Below are positions 8,355 through 18,708 of a stretch of DNA of 64,000 nucleotides, in pieces. Both the position numbers and the translations under genes were made by a program. How positions within the stretch are numbered: position 1 is the first letter of the stretch; each line of letters opens with the position of its first letter. The notes under the pieces were generated by a model. The model was given only the letters and a program-made list of their open reading frames with translations, was not told the origin of the DNA and ran no database searches. The stretch is from Metapseudomonas otitidis (GTDB lineage Bacteria; Pseudomonadota; Gammaproteobacteria; Pseudomonadales; Pseudomonadaceae): NCBI RefSeq assembly GCF_900111835.1, contig NZ_FOJP01000002.1, forward strand, positions 1-64,000, given 5' to 3'.

Positions 8355-9022
8355 TGCGCCTGTTGTTGGTGGAGGACCATGTCCCCCTGGCCGATGAACT
8401 CCTGGCTGGCCTGACCCGCCAGGGCTATGCCGTGGACTGGCTGGCCGACGGCCGCGACGCCGCCTACCAGGGCGCCAGCGAACCCTACGACCTGATCGTG
8501 CTGGACCTCGGCCTGCCGGGCCGCCCCGGCCTCGAAGTGCTGCAGGAGTGGCGCGCCAATGGCCTCGCCACCCCCGTGCTGGTGCTCACCGCGCGGGACT
8601 CCTGGGCCGAGCGCATCGAAGGCCTCAAGGCCGGTGCCGATGACTACCTGACCAAGCCGTTCCACCCCGAGGAACTGGCCCTGCGCATCCAGTCCCTCCT
8701 TCGCCGCGCCAAGGGCCTGGCCAACCAGCCGCACCTGGAGGCCGCAGGCCTGCAACTGGACGAAGCCCGCCAGTGCGTGCTGCGTGACGGCGAAGAGGTG
8801 ACCCTGACCGCCGCCGAGTTCCGCCTGCTGCGCTACTTCATGCTCCACCCCGGACAGCTGCTCTCCAAGAGCCACCTGGCCGAGCACCTCTACGACGGCG
8901 AGACCGAGCGCGACTCCAACGTCATCGAAGTCCACGTCAACCACCTGCGCCGCAAGCTCGGCCGCAGCGTCATCGAGACCCGGCGTGGCCAGGGCTACCG
9001 CTTCACCGGAGTCACCGGGTGA
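8354..9022 (+). CDS. bqsR: OmpR/PhoB-family response regulator, BqsR (CarR)-like
   Basis: 222 aa. Receiver domain with the acidic pocket ED (7-8), phosphoacceptor Asp51 ([10 protein letters not shown]) and Lys101 (LTKPF), then a C-terminal winged helix ending RRGQGYRF. It is transcribed with the PepSY genes and the sensor. The order PepSY-PepSY-regulator-sensor close to the fhp locus matches bqsRS of P. aeruginosa, a system reported to answer Fe(II) and calcium. The name rests on context; by sequence alone it could be any PhoP/QseB-like regulator. Confidence 0.7.
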   Translation: MRLLLVEDHVPLADELLAGLTRQGYAVDWLADGRDAAYQGASEPYDLIVLDLGLPGRPGLEVLQEWRANGLATPVLVLTARDSWAERIEGLKAGADDYLTKPFHPEELALRIQSLLRRAKGLANQPHLEAAGLQLDEARQCVLRDGEEVTLTAAEFRLLRYFMLHPGQLLSKSHLAEHLYDGETERDSNVIEVHVNHLRRKLGRSVIETRRGQGYRFTGVTG

Positions 9023-10338
9023 GGTCCATCCAGCGCCAGCTTTCCCTCGGCCTGGTCGCCCTGCTGCTGGTGGTCGGGCTGCCCCTGGCCCAACTCAGCC
9101 TGTGGTTGTTCGACGACGGCCTGCGCCGTTACCTGGAGAACAACCTGCGCAGCGAAGCGGAAGGCCTGCTCGCCGCCCTGGTGCGCGGTCCCAATGGTAT
9201 CCAGCTGGACGAGCAGAAGCTCAACCCCGCCCACCAGCAGCCCTTCTCCGGGCGCTACTTCGTGATCCGCATCGACGACCGCCCCTGGCGCTCCCGCTCG
9301 CTCTGGGACAGCGAGCTGCAACTGCCCGAGCGCGCCGGCCTGGCCGCCGACCTGCTGCCCGGCCCCCGCGAGCAGCGCCTGCTCACCTACCGGGGCGACT
9401 ACCGGCGCTTTGGCCGCCAGGTGGTCATCGTCGTCGCCCAGGACTACACCCCCGTGCTGGAAGACTTCCGTCGCGTGCAATGGACCGGCGTCGCCCTTGG
9501 CCTGGCCGCGCTGCTGCTGATCCTCGGGCTGCAGCGCTACACCGTCCGCCGCGCCCTGCAGCCCCTGGAGCGGGTGCGGCAGCAGATCGCCCAGTTGCAG
9601 CAGGGCCAGCGCAGCGACCTGGACACCCGGGTGCCCCAGGAGCTGGAGCCGCTGGTGGGCCAGGTCAACCACCTGCTGGCCCACACCGAAGACACCCTGC
9701 GCCGCTCGCGCAATGCCCTGGGCAACCTTGGCCACGCCCTGAAGACCCCGCTTGCCGTGCTGGTCAACCTGCAGAACCGGGAGGAGCTGCGCGAGCATCC
9801 CGAACTGCGCGCCACCCTCACCGAGCAGCTGGAGCAGATCCAGCAACGCCTCGCCCGCGAACTAGGACGCGCCCGGCTGGCCGGCGATGTGCTGCCCGGC
9901 GCGCACTTCGATTGCGACGCGGAGCTGCCGACCCTGTTCAACACCCTGGCCATGATCCACGACAGCGCACTCGACCTCGACTGGAGCGTCGAGCCCGGCC
10001 TGCGCCTGCCCTGGGACCGGGAAGACCTGCTGGAACTGCTGGGCAACCTGCTGGACAACGCCTGCAAGTGGGCCGAGACCCAGGTCCTGCTGGGCATTGC
10101 CCGAGAGGGCGACGGCTACCGGCTGTGCATCGACGACGACGGCCCCGGCATCGCCGAGGACCAGCGCCAGGCCGTGCTCGAGCGCGGCACCCGCCTCGAC
10201 GAACAGGTGGCCGGGCATGGGCTCGGCCTGGGCATCGTGCGTGACATCATCGACGCCTGGGGCGGCCGCCTCGCCCTGGACAGCAGCCCCCTCGGCGGCC
10301 TGCGGGTGCGCATCGACCTGCCCGCGCCTCGCCGTTGA
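9019..10338 (+). CDS. bqsS: Sensor histidine kinase, BqsS (CarS)-like
   Basis: 439 aa from GTG 9019, overlapping the bqsR stop as GTGA. Topology: TM1 at about 11-30, periplasmic loop to about 150, TM2 at about 155-173, HAMP region, DHp domain with His239 in GHALKTP, and an HATPase domain with NLLDNACKW (N box), DDDGPGI (G1) and GHGLGLGI (G2). It should phosphorylate the adjacent regulator. In P. aeruginosa BqsS an RExxE motif in the periplasmic loop is reported for Fe(II) sensing. No RExxE is present in this loop, so ligand specificity may differ. BqsS identity comes from gene order. Confidence 0.7.
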   Translation: MRSIQRQLSLGLVALLLVVGLPLAQLSLWLFDDGLRRYLENNLRSEAEGLLAALVRGPNGIQLDEQKLNPAHQQPFSGRYFVIRIDDRPWRSRSLWDSELQLPERAGLAADLLPGPREQRLLTYRGDYRRFGRQVVIVVAQDYTPVLEDFRRVQWTGVALGLAALLLILGLQRYTVRRALQPLERVRQQIAQLQQGQRSDLDTRVPQELEPLVGQVNHLLAHTEDTLRRSRNALGNLGHALKTPLAVLVNLQNREELREHPELRATLTEQLEQIQQRLARELGRARLAGDVLPGAHFDCDAELPTLFNTLAMIHDSALDLDWSVEPGLRLPWDREDLLELLGNLLDNACKWAETQVLLGIAREGDGYRLCIDDDGPGIAEDQRQAVLERGTRLDEQVAGHGLGLGIVRDIIDAWGGRLALDSSPLGGLRVRIDLPAPRR

Positions 10339-10403
10339 CGGCACGCAGTGCGGTTGGTATCAGGCCTGTCTAGTCTGTAGGCAACCCAACAAGGACCCGC
10401 CCC

Positions 10404-10880
10404 ATGCATGCATTCGATGCTCCCCATCCGCCGCAACTGGCCCGGCTGCTCGGTTTTGCCGGGCTGGTGCCCTTCGTCACGGGCGCACTCGGCATCTGGC
10501 TGACCCCGATCGGCTGGCGCCCCCTGGTGCTGGCGGCGTTGCTGGACTACGCCGCCGTCATCCTCGCGTTCATGGGGGCCATTCACTGGGGGCTGGCCAT
10601 GCGTGCCGGCCAGGAGGACACCCGCGCGCGCCTGCAGCTGGGCTTCTCGGTGATTCCCGCATTGTTCGGTTGGGTCGCCATCTCCGCCGGGCTGCCCGCC
10701 GGCCTTGCGGTGGCCGTGTTCATTCCGGCCTTCATCGGCCTTTACCTGGCCGACCTGCGTGCCGTGCGCCTGGGCCTGGCACCGGGCTGGTACCCGGCGC
10801 TGCGCCGTCCGCTGACCATCGGCGTGGTCACCAGCCTGCTGGTGGCCTGGGGCGGCCTGCTACTCGGCCAGCCAGGCTGA
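10404..10880 (+). CDS. DUF3429 family inner-membrane protein
   Basis: 158 aa, five hydrophobic segments. LDYAAVILAFMGAIHWGLAM and the GFSVIPALFGW segment are typical of DUF3429. Function unknown. It follows bqsS by 65 bp on the same strand and may share the transcript. Its last 21 bp overlap the end of the convergent kinase gene. Confidence 0.82.
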   Translation: MHAFDAPHPPQLARLLGFAGLVPFVTGALGIWLTPIGWRPLVLAALLDYAAVILAFMGAIHWGLAMRAGQEDTRARLQLGFSVIPALFGWVAISAGLPAGLAVAVFIPAFIGLYLADLRAVRLGLAPGWYPALRRPLTIGVVTSLLVAWGGLLLGQPG

Positions 10881-11384
10881 CACCGTGGTCAGCGCCGCCT
10901 CGCGGCGCTCGGCCCAATCCCCCTCAAGCACCACGTAGCGCTGCCCCCGGGCCTTCAGCCACGCCTCGCTGGCGTGGAAGAACGCCAGGCGCTCGGCCAG
11001 TGCCGGCTGGCAGCGCTGCCCATCGCCCACCCAGGGCACGCCTTCCGGGCTCAGCAGCAGATGCAGGTCGTAGCGGCGCTCGTCCAGGGCCGTCTCCAGC
11101 CAGGCCGGGCAGTCGCCGAACAGCGTGCGGCTCCAGAGGATGTTGCTCAGCAGGTGGGTATCCAGCACCAGCAGCGCCGGGCGCTCGGCCCGTGCCGCGT
11201 CCTCGCGCTGCAACTGCCCCCGGGCGATCAGGGGAATGTCGGCGTAGCAGGTGTCGCGCTGCTGCTCGTCGATGAACTCGCGCACGTACTCGCCCACCAC
11301 CCGGCCGCCGAAGCGTGCGGCGATCTCGCCGGCCAACCAGCTCTTGCCGCTGGACTCGGGGCCGGCCAGTACCAGCACCTTCAT
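10860..11384 (-). CDS. NadR-like ribosylnicotinamide kinase (AAA family ATPase)
   Basis: 174 aa. P-loop GPESSGKSWL (8-17) and the EYVREF and LDTHLL motifs resemble the C-terminal nicotinamide riboside kinase domain of NadR; the N-terminal adenylyltransferase and HTH domains of full NadR are absent. It should phosphorylate nicotinamide riboside brought in by PnuC, whose stop codon overlaps this start as ATGA. The two genes form a compact salvage pathway from nicotinamide riboside to NMN. The start is fixed by the ATGA overlap. Confidence 0.85.
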   Translation of the reverse strand: MKVLVLAGPESSGKSWLAGEIAARFGGRVVGEYVREFIDEQQRDTCYADIPLIARGQLQREDAARAERPALLVLDTHLLSNILWSRTLFGDCPAWLETALDERRYDLHLLLSPEGVPWVGDGQRCQPALAERLAFFHASEAWLKARGQRYVVLEGDWAERREAALTTVSAWLAE

Positions 11385-11944
11385 GCCGAGGCCGCCAGGG
11401 GTTGGCGCCACTGCCGCCAGCCGTGCACCGCCAGCAGGGTGAACAGCGCATAGAGCGCGGCGGTGAGGTAGAGCCCCTTGTAGGTGAACAGCCCGACGAA
11501 GATCACATCCACCACGATCCACAGCGCCCAGCACTCCAGGCGCTTCTGCGCCATCCACACCTGGGCCACCAGGCTGAACCCGGTCAGCGCCGCGTCCAGC
11601 CAGGGGGCGGCGGCATCGGTGTGGGTGGCCATCACGTAGCCCAGCGCCAGGCTGCCGGCGGCCCCCAGGCCCAGGCCCGTCGCCAGCTGCGCCGGCGCCA
11701 GGCGGCTGACCTCGCGGCCGTCATGGCGGGCGCCGCCCCGGGTCCATTGCCACCAGCCGTAGCCTTGCAGCACGGCGTAGATGCCCTGCAGCAGCATGTC
11801 GGAATAGAGCTTCACCTCGAAGAAGATCCAGACGTAGATCAGCACCATCACCAGGCCGATGGGCCAGCACCAGATGTTCTGCCGGGCGGTGAGCCAGACG
11901 GCCAGCACGCCGAGCGCGGCGGCGAAGAGTTCAAGCGGTGACAC
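11381..11944 (-). CDS. pnuC: Nicotinamide riboside transporter PnuC
   Basis: 187 aa, seven hydrophobic segments. PnuC features: WPIGLVMVLIYVWIFFEVKLYSD, and WQW near the substrate site (GYGWWQW). It facilitates nicotinamide riboside entry across the inner membrane, driven by phosphorylation in the cytoplasm. The start is GTG 11944 with GAGGG 7 nt upstream. A TACAAT -10-like box read on the minus strand at 11972-11977 could be its promoter. Thiamine-linked PnuT is a possible alternative, but the kinase partner favours nicotinamide riboside. Confidence 0.88.
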   Translation of the reverse strand: MSPLELFAAALGVLAVWLTARQNIWCWPIGLVMVLIYVWIFFEVKLYSDMLLQGIYAVLQGYGWWQWTRGGARHDGREVSRLAPAQLATGLGLGAAGSLALGYVMATHTDAAAPWLDAALTGFSLVAQVWMAQKRLECWALWIVVDVIFVGLFTYKGLYLTAALYALFTLLAVHGWRQWRQPLAASA

Positions 11945-11983
11945 GGGCGACCCTCGTTCGATGGAGGGGCGATTGTAGCGGCT

Positions 11984-12014
11984 CCCACCTGCCGCGCCAG
12001 CGGCGGCAGGTGGG
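11984..12014 (-). terminator. Strong hairpin downstream of the chemoreceptor gene
   Basis: Perfect 12-bp GC-rich stem (CCCACCTGCCGC / GCGGCAGGTGGG) with a 7-nt loop, 13 bp after the chemoreceptor stop on the minus strand. It lacks a clear T-run, so termination may be weak or the hairpin may stabilise the 3' end. Confidence 0.55.
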
Positions 12015-12026
12015 GCAGGGGAGGGC

Positions 12027-13658
12027 TCAGATGCGGAACTGGCGCAGCAGGTGGCCGAGGCGTTCGGCCAGCTCGTTCAGCTGGTGGCTGGCGCTGCGGG
12101 TCTGCTCGGCGGCCATGGCCGTGTCGTGGGCCAGGCTGGCGGCCTGAGTGACGTTCTGGTTGACGTCCTCCACCACGTGGGACTGCTCCAGGGTGGCGCT
12201 GGCGATGGAGGCATTGAGGCCCGTGAGGTTGCGCAGCGACTGGCCGATCTGCCCCAGGCTCTCGCCGGCCTGGCTGGCGCGTTCCACCGTGGCCTGGGTG
12301 GCCCGGCTGCTCTCGTCGATGACCTTCACCGCCGCCTCGGAGTTGGCCTGCAGGCGCTCGATCATGCTCTGGATCTCCGCCGTGGATTTCTGCGTCCGCT
12401 GGGCCAGCAGGCGCACCTCGTCGGCCACCACGGCGAAGCCACGGCCCTGCTCCCCGGCACGGGCGGCCTCGATGGCTGCGTTGAGCGCCAGCAGGTTGGT
12501 CTGCTCGGCGATGGAGCGGATCACCTCCAGCACGCTGCCGATCTGCGAACTTTCCGCTGCCAGGGAACGGATCACCTCCACCGCCTGGCCGATGGTGCTC
12601 GCCAGGTCGCTGATCTGCTGGATGCTGGCATCGATGCTGGTCTGGGCCAGGCGCGCCTGGTCCTCGGCGGTGCGCACCTCCTCGGCGGCGTGTTCGGCGT
12701 TCTTGGCCACGTCCTGCACGCCGTAGGTCACCTGGTTGATGGCGGTGGCGACCAGTTCCATGCGCTGGGACTGCTGCTCGCTGTGGGCGTGGCCGTCCTG
12801 GGCGATCCCGCCCAGGGCGCTGGCCGACTGGTCCAGCGCACCGGCGGCCTCCAGGGACTGGCGGATCACCCCGCGCAGCTTGCCGGTGAAGGCGTTGAAG
12901 TGGCTGGCCAGCGCGGTCACTTCATCCCGGCCGTGGGTGTCCAGCTGGCTGGTGAGGTCCCCCTCGCCGCTGGCGATGTCGGCCATGGCACCCACCACGT
13001 CCTTCAACGGGCGGGTGATGCTGCGGGCGATGAGCGTCACCAGCGCGGCCATCAGCAGGGCGATGACCAGGCCGATGGCCGAGGCTTCGAGCGCCTGGTT
13101 GCGGAACTCGCCCTCCATGTCGTCGATGTAGATGCCCGAGCCGAGCACCCAGCCCCAGGGCTGGAACAGCTGCACGTAGGACACCTTCGGCACCGGGTCG
13201 GAGGCGCCCGGCTTGGGCCAGCGGTAGTGGACGAAGCCGGCGCCCTTGGCCTTGGCCACCTCCACCATCAGGTTGAACAGCGGCTTGCCGTCCGGGTCCT
13301 TGTAGCCGGAGAGGTCCTGGCCCTCCAGCTTCGGGTTGGTCGGGTGCATGACCATGCGCGGGCCCAGGTCGTTGATCCAGAAGTAGTCGGCCTTGTCGTA
13401 GCGCATGCCGCGGATGGTCTCCATCGCCTGCTTCTGCGCCGCCTCGCGGGTCAGCGTGCCCGCGGCTTCCAGGCCCTGGAAGTACTGCAGGGTGCCCATG
13501 GCGGTCTGCACCACGTGCTGGGTCTTCAATTCCTTGCCGACGAGCAAGTCCTCATGGATCTGGCGGAGCATCAGCACCCCGAGGATCAGAAGCATTGAAA
13601 CGGCAACGATGAGGATCAGCCAGAGTCGCTGGCTGATGGGCAGGCTGCGCAGATTCAT
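12027..13658 (-). CDS. Methyl-accepting chemotaxis protein with single Cache domain
   Basis: 543 aa. TM1 at about 11-31, periplasmic sCache_2-type sensor with the signature [17 protein letters not shown]2 at about 192-213, HAMP domain, and a cytoplasmic signalling domain with the conserved tip around [16 protein letters not shown]. sCache receptors of this type in Pseudomonas sense short-chain organic acids; CtpM (malate, PA2652) lies near fhp and bqsRS in P. aeruginosa and is a plausible orthologue. There is no C-terminal CheR-tethering pentapeptide (ends RQFRI). Confidence 0.9.
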   Translation of the reverse strand: MNLRSLPISQRLWLILIVAVSMLLILGVLMLRQIHEDLLVGKELKTQHVVQTAMGTLQYFQGLEAAGTLTREAAQKQAMETIRGMRYDKADYFWINDLGPRMVMHPTNPKLEGQDLSGYKDPDGKPLFNLMVEVAKAKGAGFVHYRWPKPGASDPVPKVSYVQLFQPWGWVLGSGIYIDDMEGEFRNQALEASAIGLVIALLMAALVTLIARSITRPLKDVVGAMADIASGEGDLTSQLDTHGRDEVTALASHFNAFTGKLRGVIRQSLEAAGALDQSASALGGIAQDGHAHSEQQSQRMELVATAINQVTYGVQDVAKNAEHAAEEVRTAEDQARLAQTSIDASIQQISDLASTIGQAVEVIRSLAAESSQIGSVLEVIRSIAEQTNLLALNAAIEAARAGEQGRGFAVVADEVRLLAQRTQKSTAEIQSMIERLQANSEAAVKVIDESSRATQATVERASQAGESLGQIGQSLRNLTGLNASIASATLEQSHVVEDVNQNVTQAASLAHDTAMAAEQTRSASHQLNELAERLGHLLRQFRI

Positions 13659-13892
13659 GAATGACGTACTCCCGCGACATTGTTGTTTTTCCCTAAGGCG
13701 TCAGAGGCGCGCTGCAGGCGTGTTGTCTGATAGCATTTCGGCCTTTTCGCCTGAAACCTGAGCATGACGGTCGGGGCCTCGGGAACCCAGTCGACCAAGG
13801 TCGGTCATAGGGCCGCTCGGCAGCCCAGCCGCAGCAACACCAACGCACTTAATTTAGTCGGGCCACGACCGCGTGTGCCCTGAGGAGATTCG

Positions 13893-14723
13893 ATGGATTT
13901 GTGGACCGCCTTCCAGGCCTTGTTGCTGGGCATCGTCGAGGGCCTGACGGAGTTCCTGCCGATCTCCAGTACCGGTCACCAGATCATCGTCGCGGATCTG
14001 ATCGGCTTCGGCGGCGAGCGCTTCGAAGCCTTCAACATCATCATCCAGCTCGGCGCCATCCTCGCGGTGGTCTGGGAATACCGGCGCAAGGTCTTCGACA
14101 TCGTGGTTGGCCTGCCGCGCCAGCGCAGCGCCCAGCGCTTCACCCTCAACCTGCTGGTGGCCTTCCTCCCTGCCGTGGTGCTGGGGGTGGCCTTCGCTGA
14201 TGTCATTCACCACTACTTGTTCAACCCCATCACCGTGGCCACCGCCCTGGTGATCGGCGGCGTGATCATGCTTTGGGCCGAGCGCCGGCAGCACCGCACC
14301 GAGGTTGACACGGTGGACGAGATGACCTGGAAGCACGCCCTCAAGGTCGGCTGTGCCCAGTGCCTGGCGCTGATTCCTGGCACCTCCCGTTCCGGCGCCA
14401 CCATCATCGGCGGGCTGGTCTTCGGCCTCTCGCGCAAGGCTGCCACCGAGTTCTCCTTCTTCCTCGCCATGCCCACCATGGTCGGCGCGGCCGTCTACTC
14501 GGGCTACAAGTACCGCCACCTGTTCCAGTCCGCCGACCTGCCCGTATTCGCCCTGGGCTTCGTGGTGTCGTTTATCTTCGCCATGCTCGCGGTGCGAGCG
14601 CTGCTGAAGTTCATCGCCAGCCACAGCTATGCCGTGTTCGCCTGGTACCGAATCGGCTTCGGCCTGTTGATCCTCGCCAGCTGGGTCTTCGGCGTGGTGG
14701 ACTGGAGCACCGCCCAGGCCTGA
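13893..14723 (+). CDS. uppP: Undecaprenyl-diphosphatase UppP (BacA)
   Basis: 276 aa integral membrane protein. It removes a phosphate from undecaprenyl pyrophosphate to regenerate the lipid carrier for peptidoglycan and other envelope glycans. Active-site motifs are present: [17 protein letters not shown] near the N-terminus (Glu-rich motif and Ser) and PGTSRSG. It has the usual length and GAGGAG upstream of ATG. Monocistronic, followed by an intrinsic terminator. Confidence 0.96.
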   Translation: MDLWTAFQALLLGIVEGLTEFLPISSTGHQIIVADLIGFGGERFEAFNIIIQLGAILAVVWEYRRKVFDIVVGLPRQRSAQRFTLNLLVAFLPAVVLGVAFADVIHHYLFNPITVATALVIGGVIMLWAERRQHRTEVDTVDEMTWKHALKVGCAQCLALIPGTSRSGATIIGGLVFGLSRKAATEFSFFLAMPTMVGAAVYSGYKYRHLFQSADLPVFALGFVVSFIFAMLAVRALLKFIASHSYAVFAWYRIGFGLLILASWVFGVVDWSTAQA

Positions 14724-14751
14724 CGAGGCCGAGGTATTCGCCGCATCGATG

Positions 14752-14774
14752 AAGGCGCGCCACGGGCGCGCCTT
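14752..14774 (+). terminator. Intrinsic terminator after uppP
   Basis: Nine-bp stem AAGGCGCGC / GCGCGCCTT with a 5-nt loop, 28 bp downstream of uppP, followed by TGTCAT; moderate T content. Confidence 0.75.
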
Positions 14775-14812
14775 TGTCATAGTGGGCCCCCGCCATTGCC
14801 CGGAGGCCCACC

Positions 14813-15778
14813 ATGCTCCCGCTCGAACACCGCCTGCTGGCCGTCAACGGCATCCAGCTCGCCCTGCACCTGGCCGGGCCGGAGGACGGCCCGCCGGTCT
14901 GGCTGCTGCACGGCTTCCCCGAGTGCTGGCTGGCCTGGCGCCACCAGATCGAACCCCTGGCCCGTGCCGGCTACCGCGTGCTGGTGCCCGACATGCGCGG
15001 CTATGGCGCCAGCAGCGCCCCAGTCGACCCGGCCGCCTACGACCTGCTGACCCTCTGCGCCGACATCCGCGCCGCCATGGACGCCCTCGGGCAGGCCCGC
15101 GTCTGCGTCGTCGGGCACGACTGGGGCGCGCCCATCGCCTGGCACCTCGCACTGCTGGAACCCCAGCGCGTCCAGGCGGTGGTGGGCATGGCCGTGCCCT
15201 TTGGCGGCCGGCCCCGGCAGCCGGCCACCGAGGCCATGCGCCGCCACTTCGCCGATCGCTTCAACTACATCCTCTACTTCCAGCAGGTCGGCCTGGCCGA
15301 GCAGGAGCTGGATGCCGACATCCCCCGCACTCTGCGCATGATGCTGCACCACTGTTCCGCTGCCGTGCCGCTGGGGCATTTCCTCCAGGAGCGCCCCGCC
15401 GGCTCGCGGCTCTTCGATGGGCTCGAAGACCCCGGCCAGCCGCCGGTGTGGTGCGAGCCGGAAGCCTTCGCCGGCTACTGCAAGGCCTTCGAGCGCCACG
15501 GCTTTCGCGGTGCGCTCAACTGGTACCGCAACTTCGAGCGCAACTGGGCGCTGACCAAGCCCTTGCAAGGGCAGCGGGTGCTGCAACCGACGCTGTTCCT
15601 CATCGGTGACCACGACCCGGTGGGCTTGCTGGAAGCCCATACGCTGAAGCAGATGCCGGAGGTGGTGCCAGCCCTGGAGGCCCATCGGATCGAGGCCTGC
15701 GGGCATTGGCTGCAGAGCGAGCAGCCCGAGGCGGTGAATGAGCGCCTGCTGGGGTTCCTGGGGCGGCACTACCGCTGA
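14813..15778 (+). CDS. Alpha/beta hydrolase, epoxide hydrolase-like
   Basis: 321 aa, cytoplasmic. HGFPE (oxyanion hole), GHDWG (nucleophile Asp in the Sm-x-Nu-x-Sm elbow), GDHDPV (acid) and CGHWLQSE (catalytic His) form an Asp-based triad as in epoxide hydrolases and haloalkane dehalogenases. The lid contains the YRNFERNW-type segment with a tyrosine expected to open epoxides, so epoxide hydrolase is preferred. Natural substrate unknown. It overlaps the convergent DUF2834 gene by 10 bp. Confidence 0.87.
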   Translation: MLPLEHRLLAVNGIQLALHLAGPEDGPPVWLLHGFPECWLAWRHQIEPLARAGYRVLVPDMRGYGASSAPVDPAAYDLLTLCADIRAAMDALGQARVCVVGHDWGAPIAWHLALLEPQRVQAVVGMAVPFGGRPRQPATEAMRRHFADRFNYILYFQQVGLAEQELDADIPRTLRMMLHHCSAAVPLGHFLQERPAGSRLFDGLEDPGQPPVWCEPEAFAGYCKAFERHGFRGALNWYRNFERNWALTKPLQGQRVLQPTLFLIGDHDPVGLLEAHTLKQMPEVVPALEAHRIEACGHWLQSEQPEAVNERLLGFLGRHYR

Positions 15779-16077
15779 GGGGCTGGGCGGCGCAGCACCA
15801 GGTAACGCAACGGGCCGATGGAGGCGAAAACCGCCGTCAGCAAGTAGAAGGGCAGCAGGTAGGCCAGGCTCCGGCCCTGGCGGCGGTTGTCCTGGTACAT
15901 CCAGACCGCGATCAGGGCGCAGGCCAGGTACAGGTCGATCACCACCTGGGCGGTGTCCGGCCGGCTCATCAATTGAGCACCGAAGGCCAGCAGCGACTGT
16001 TCGCTGATGGCCATCACATAGAGGGTGTAGCCACCAACGGCGAGGAGAGCGGCGAGGCCGAGGGGGCGGGCAGGCAT
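15769..16077 (-). CDS. DUF2834 small membrane protein
   Basis: 102 aa with three hydrophobic segments; DLYLACALIAVWMYQD and LPFYLLTAVFASIGPLRYL are the DUF2834 pattern. Unknown function. ATG 16077 is the first Met after the non-coding gap. It overlaps the convergent hydrolase by 10 bp. Confidence 0.8.
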   Translation of the reverse strand: MPARPLGLAALLAVGGYTLYVMAISEQSLLAFGAQLMSRPDTAQVVIDLYLACALIAVWMYQDNRRQGRSLAYLLPFYLLTAVFASIGPLRYLVLRRPAPQR

Positions 16078-16163
16078 GGCAACGTCCTTGTTATGGGTAT
16101 GGACGCCGAATCTGCCGCAGTGCCCCCGCGCCGGCAATGAGGCATTGGGCCGCCCCAGGCGGT

Positions 16164-16511
16164 TCAGTCCAGCAGTAACCCCACCCGCTTGTACTTCGGC
16201 AGGCGCGCCACCACCAGTTGGTGGGAGCGGGTCAGCAGGGCCTTCAGCTCGGCGTCGCCGAGGGCCGGCGGCATCGCCACGCTGACCCAGAAGGCTCGGG
16301 CCAGGTAGGGCGCCGGGCGGATGCCGAGGCGGTCGACGTAGCCGAGGAACAGGTCGGGGTCGACCTTGAAGGCCAGGTCCTCGCCGAGGAAGTCGACGAT
16401 GGCGAACATCTTGTTCCCGGCCACCGAGAACACCCGGTTCGAGCCCCACTTGAGGTCTTCCCGGGCGCCGGGCAATTGCAGGCAGAACGCGGCGATCTCG
16501 TCAGCGCTCAT
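16164..16511 (-). CDS. MmcQ/YjbR family protein
   Basis: 115 aa. PGAREDLKWGSNRVFSVAGNKMFA and the WVSVAMPPALGDAELKALL region match the MmcQ/YjbR (double-wing) fold family, which includes small putative DNA-binding proteins. Function is not established. It lies 18 bp downstream of the MFS gene on the same strand and is probably co-transcribed. Confidence 0.85.
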   Translation of the reverse strand: MSADEIAAFCLQLPGAREDLKWGSNRVFSVAGNKMFAIVDFLGEDLAFKVDPDLFLGYVDRLGIRPAPYLARAFWVSVAMPPALGDAELKALLTRSHQLVVARLPKYKRVGLLLD

Positions 16512-16529
16512 AGGCAGCTCCTTGCAGGT

Positions 16530-17717
16530 CTAGAGAGGTCGCTGGCGCGCATCGCTGCGCAACAGCACGAAACCCAGCAGCATGCCGGCCAGGGCCAGCC
16601 CGGCGGCCACCAGGAAGATCGCGGCAAAGCCCTGGGCGTTGGCCACCAGGCCCATCAACGGGCCGGCCAGGCCCAGGGCCAGGTCGAAGAACACCGCGTA
16701 GGCCCCCAGCGCCGAGCTGCGGCTGGAGGCGGGAATGCGCGAGATGGCCTCCACGCCGAGGGCCGGGTACACCAGCGACAGGCCGAAGCCGGTCAGCGCG
16801 GCGCCGCACAGGGTCAGCCAGGGCTGCGGTGCCAGCCACAGCAGGAGCAGGCCCAGGCTCTCGATGCCCAGGCAGGCGATGGCCACCCGGTAACCGCCGA
16901 GCCGGTTGATGGTGCCGGCGAACAGCAGGCGCGCGCCGATGAAGGCGCAGCCGAAGGCCGTCAGGCACCAGGCCGCGCCGCTCCAGCCACGGCTGGCGTA
17001 GTACAGCGTGACGAAGGTGGCCAGGGTGCCGAAGCCGATGGAGCCCAGGGCCAGTGCCACGCCGTTGGGGGCGATGCGCAGGAACACGTTGCGAAACGGC
17101 AGGCGCACGCCGGCGACGATGGGTGCCGGCGCCTTGCCCCGCGCCACCAGCAGCGCTCCGGCGCCCAGCAGGGCGATCAGCGCGCCCATGCTCCACAGCC
17201 CCAGGCCGCCCACCAGCAGCACCCCCAGGGGCGCGCCGATGGCCACCGCGCCATAGGAGGCGATGCCGTTCCAGGAGATCACCCGCGCGGTGTTTTCCGC
17301 ACCGACCCGGCCGATGCCCCAACTGATCGAGCCGGTGCCCACCAGCCCCTGGGACACCCCCAGCGCCACACGGCCGGCCAGCAGCAGGCCCAGGCTCAGG
17401 CTCGGCAGGCCCTGCAGGGAGGTGGAGGCCAGCGTCAGCAGGCCGCTCAGCGCGCAGCCCGCCAGGCCCAGCAGCACCGCGTGCTTGGCACCGCGGCGGT
17501 CGGCCACCGCGCCGGAGAAGGGGCGCGAGAGTAGGGTGGCGGCGTACTGGGTGCTGATCACTACGCCGGCCAGCACCGAGCCGTAACCCAGGTCGTTGTG
17601 CACGTAGCCGGGCAGGACCGCCAGCGGCAGGCCGATGCAGAGGAAGCTGATGAAGGTGAAGAAGACGATGGAGACGATCTGCAGGGTGATGGAGGCAGAC
17701 TGCTCGACGCTGCTCAT
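16530..17717 (-). CDS. MFS transporter (YfcJ/YhhS type)
   Basis: 395 aa, 12 transmembrane segments. The loop 2-3 motif reads [14 protein letters not shown] (G-x-x-x-D-R-x-G-x-K), as in drug/proton antiporters. Start ATG 17717 gives a normal N-terminus ([16 protein letters not shown]); the frame is open further upstream without conservation. Similarity in architecture to the YfcJ/YhhS arabinose-efflux-like group suggests small-molecule export. The divergently placed LysR gene upstream is on the same strand, so control by it is not obvious. Confidence 0.87.
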   Translation of the reverse strand: MSSVEQSASITLQIVSIVFFTFISFLCIGLPLAVLPGYVHNDLGYGSVLAGVVISTQYAATLLSRPFSGAVADRRGAKHAVLLGLAGCALSGLLTLASTSLQGLPSLSLGLLLAGRVALGVSQGLVGTGSISWGIGRVGAENTARVISWNGIASYGAVAIGAPLGVLLVGGLGLWSMGALIALLGAGALLVARGKAPAPIVAGVRLPFRNVFLRIAPNGVALALGSIGFGTLATFVTLYYASRGWSGAAWCLTAFGCAFIGARLLFAGTINRLGGYRVAIACLGIESLGLLLLWLAPQPWLTLCGAALTGFGLSLVYPALGVEAISRIPASSRSSALGAYAVFFDLALGLAGPLMGLVANAQGFAAIFLVAAGLALAGMLLGFVLLRSDARQRPL

Positions 17718-17799
17718 GGATGGACCTGGTTCGGCTCGGTGCGGGAGGCGCCCATCATCCTCCAGCCGGCGGGCCGAAGGAAAGCCAGCTAACGATTGC

Positions 17800-18708
17800 T
17801 CATAGGGGCTCCAGCGCTTCGCCGCGACAGGCGTCGACGAGGTGGTCGATCCACGCCCGCACCGCGGGCAGCAGGCCGCGCCGGTGGGTGTAGACCACCT
17901 GCAGGTGGCCACCCGGCAGCTCCCAGTCCGGCAGGACCCGTACCAGGCGGCCGTCTTCCAGCTCCCGATTGCAATGCATCGCCGGCAGCATGGTGATGCC
18001 CAGGCCACGCAGGGCCGCCTGCTTGCGCACCTCGAAATCCTCGATGGCCAGCCGGGGCTCCAGCACGATGTCGCGGCGGTTGCCCTGGGCGTCGCGCAGC
18101 AGGTAGTGCAGCTTGCGGTCCCGCTCCAGCGCGCCGAGTACCGGCAACCGGGCCAGGTCGTCCGGGGTTTGAGGGGCGCCGGCCTGGAGCAGGGCCGGGG
18201 CCGCCACCAGGTAGGCGCGGGCGGGCGCCAGGCGGCGGCAGATCAGCGAGGGCTCCTCGTCCTCCTGGTCGCGTACCCGCAGGGCCACGTCCACCCCCTC
18301 CGCCAGCAGGTCGACCCGGTGGTTCACCAGCACCACGTCCAGTTGCACCAGCGGGTAGCGTTCGAGGAAATCGCTGAACACGCCGCGCAGCCGGGTGCGG
18401 GCGACCTCGGTGGGGCAGGTGACGCGAATGCGCCCGCGCGGTTCGCTGGTCAGGCTGGCCACCGCTTCCTCGGCCTGTTCCGCCTCCAGCAGCATCGCCT
18501 GGCAATGCCGCAGGAAGCGCTCGCCCACGTCGGTCAGGGCCAGCTTGCGGGTGGTGCGCTGCAGCAGGCGCGCACCGAGGCGCGTCTCCAGCTCGGCGAT
18601 GCGCCGCGACAGGCGGGACTTGGGAATGCCCAGCAGGCGCCCGGCCGCCGCAAAGCCGCCGTGCTCCACCACCTTGGCGAAATAGAAGAGGTCGTTGAGG
18701 TCCTGCAT
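17800..18708 (-). CDS. LysR family transcriptional regulator
   Basis: 302 aa. N-terminal winged HTH ([21 protein letters not shown], residues 1-60, as in the AaeR/PA2220-like group) and a LysR substrate domain. The target is probably the MFS gene 82 bp downstream, the divergent secreted hydrolase gene at 18978, or azoR beyond it. No inducer can be inferred. Confidence 0.9.
   Translation of the reverse strand: MQDLNDLFYFAKVVEHGGFAAAGRLLGIPKSRLSRRIAELETRLGARLLQRTTRKLALTDVGERFLRHCQAMLLEAEQAEEAVASLTSEPRGRIRVTCPTEVARTRLRGVFSDFLERYPLVQLDVVLVNHRVDLLAEGVDVALRVRDQEDEEPSLICRRLAPARAYLVAAPALLQAGAPQTPDDLARLPVLGALERDRKLHYLLRDAQGNRRDIVLEPRLAIEDFEVRKQAALRGLGITMLPAMHCNRELEDGRLVRVLPDWELPGGHLQVVYTHRRGLLPAVRAWIDHLVDACRGEALEPL

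Noticed and set aside
11945-12026. Riboswitch upstream of pnuC
   Set aside because: The gap is 82 bp and is mostly the chemoreceptor-side hairpin; no NAD+ or thiamine aptamer pattern can be seen.
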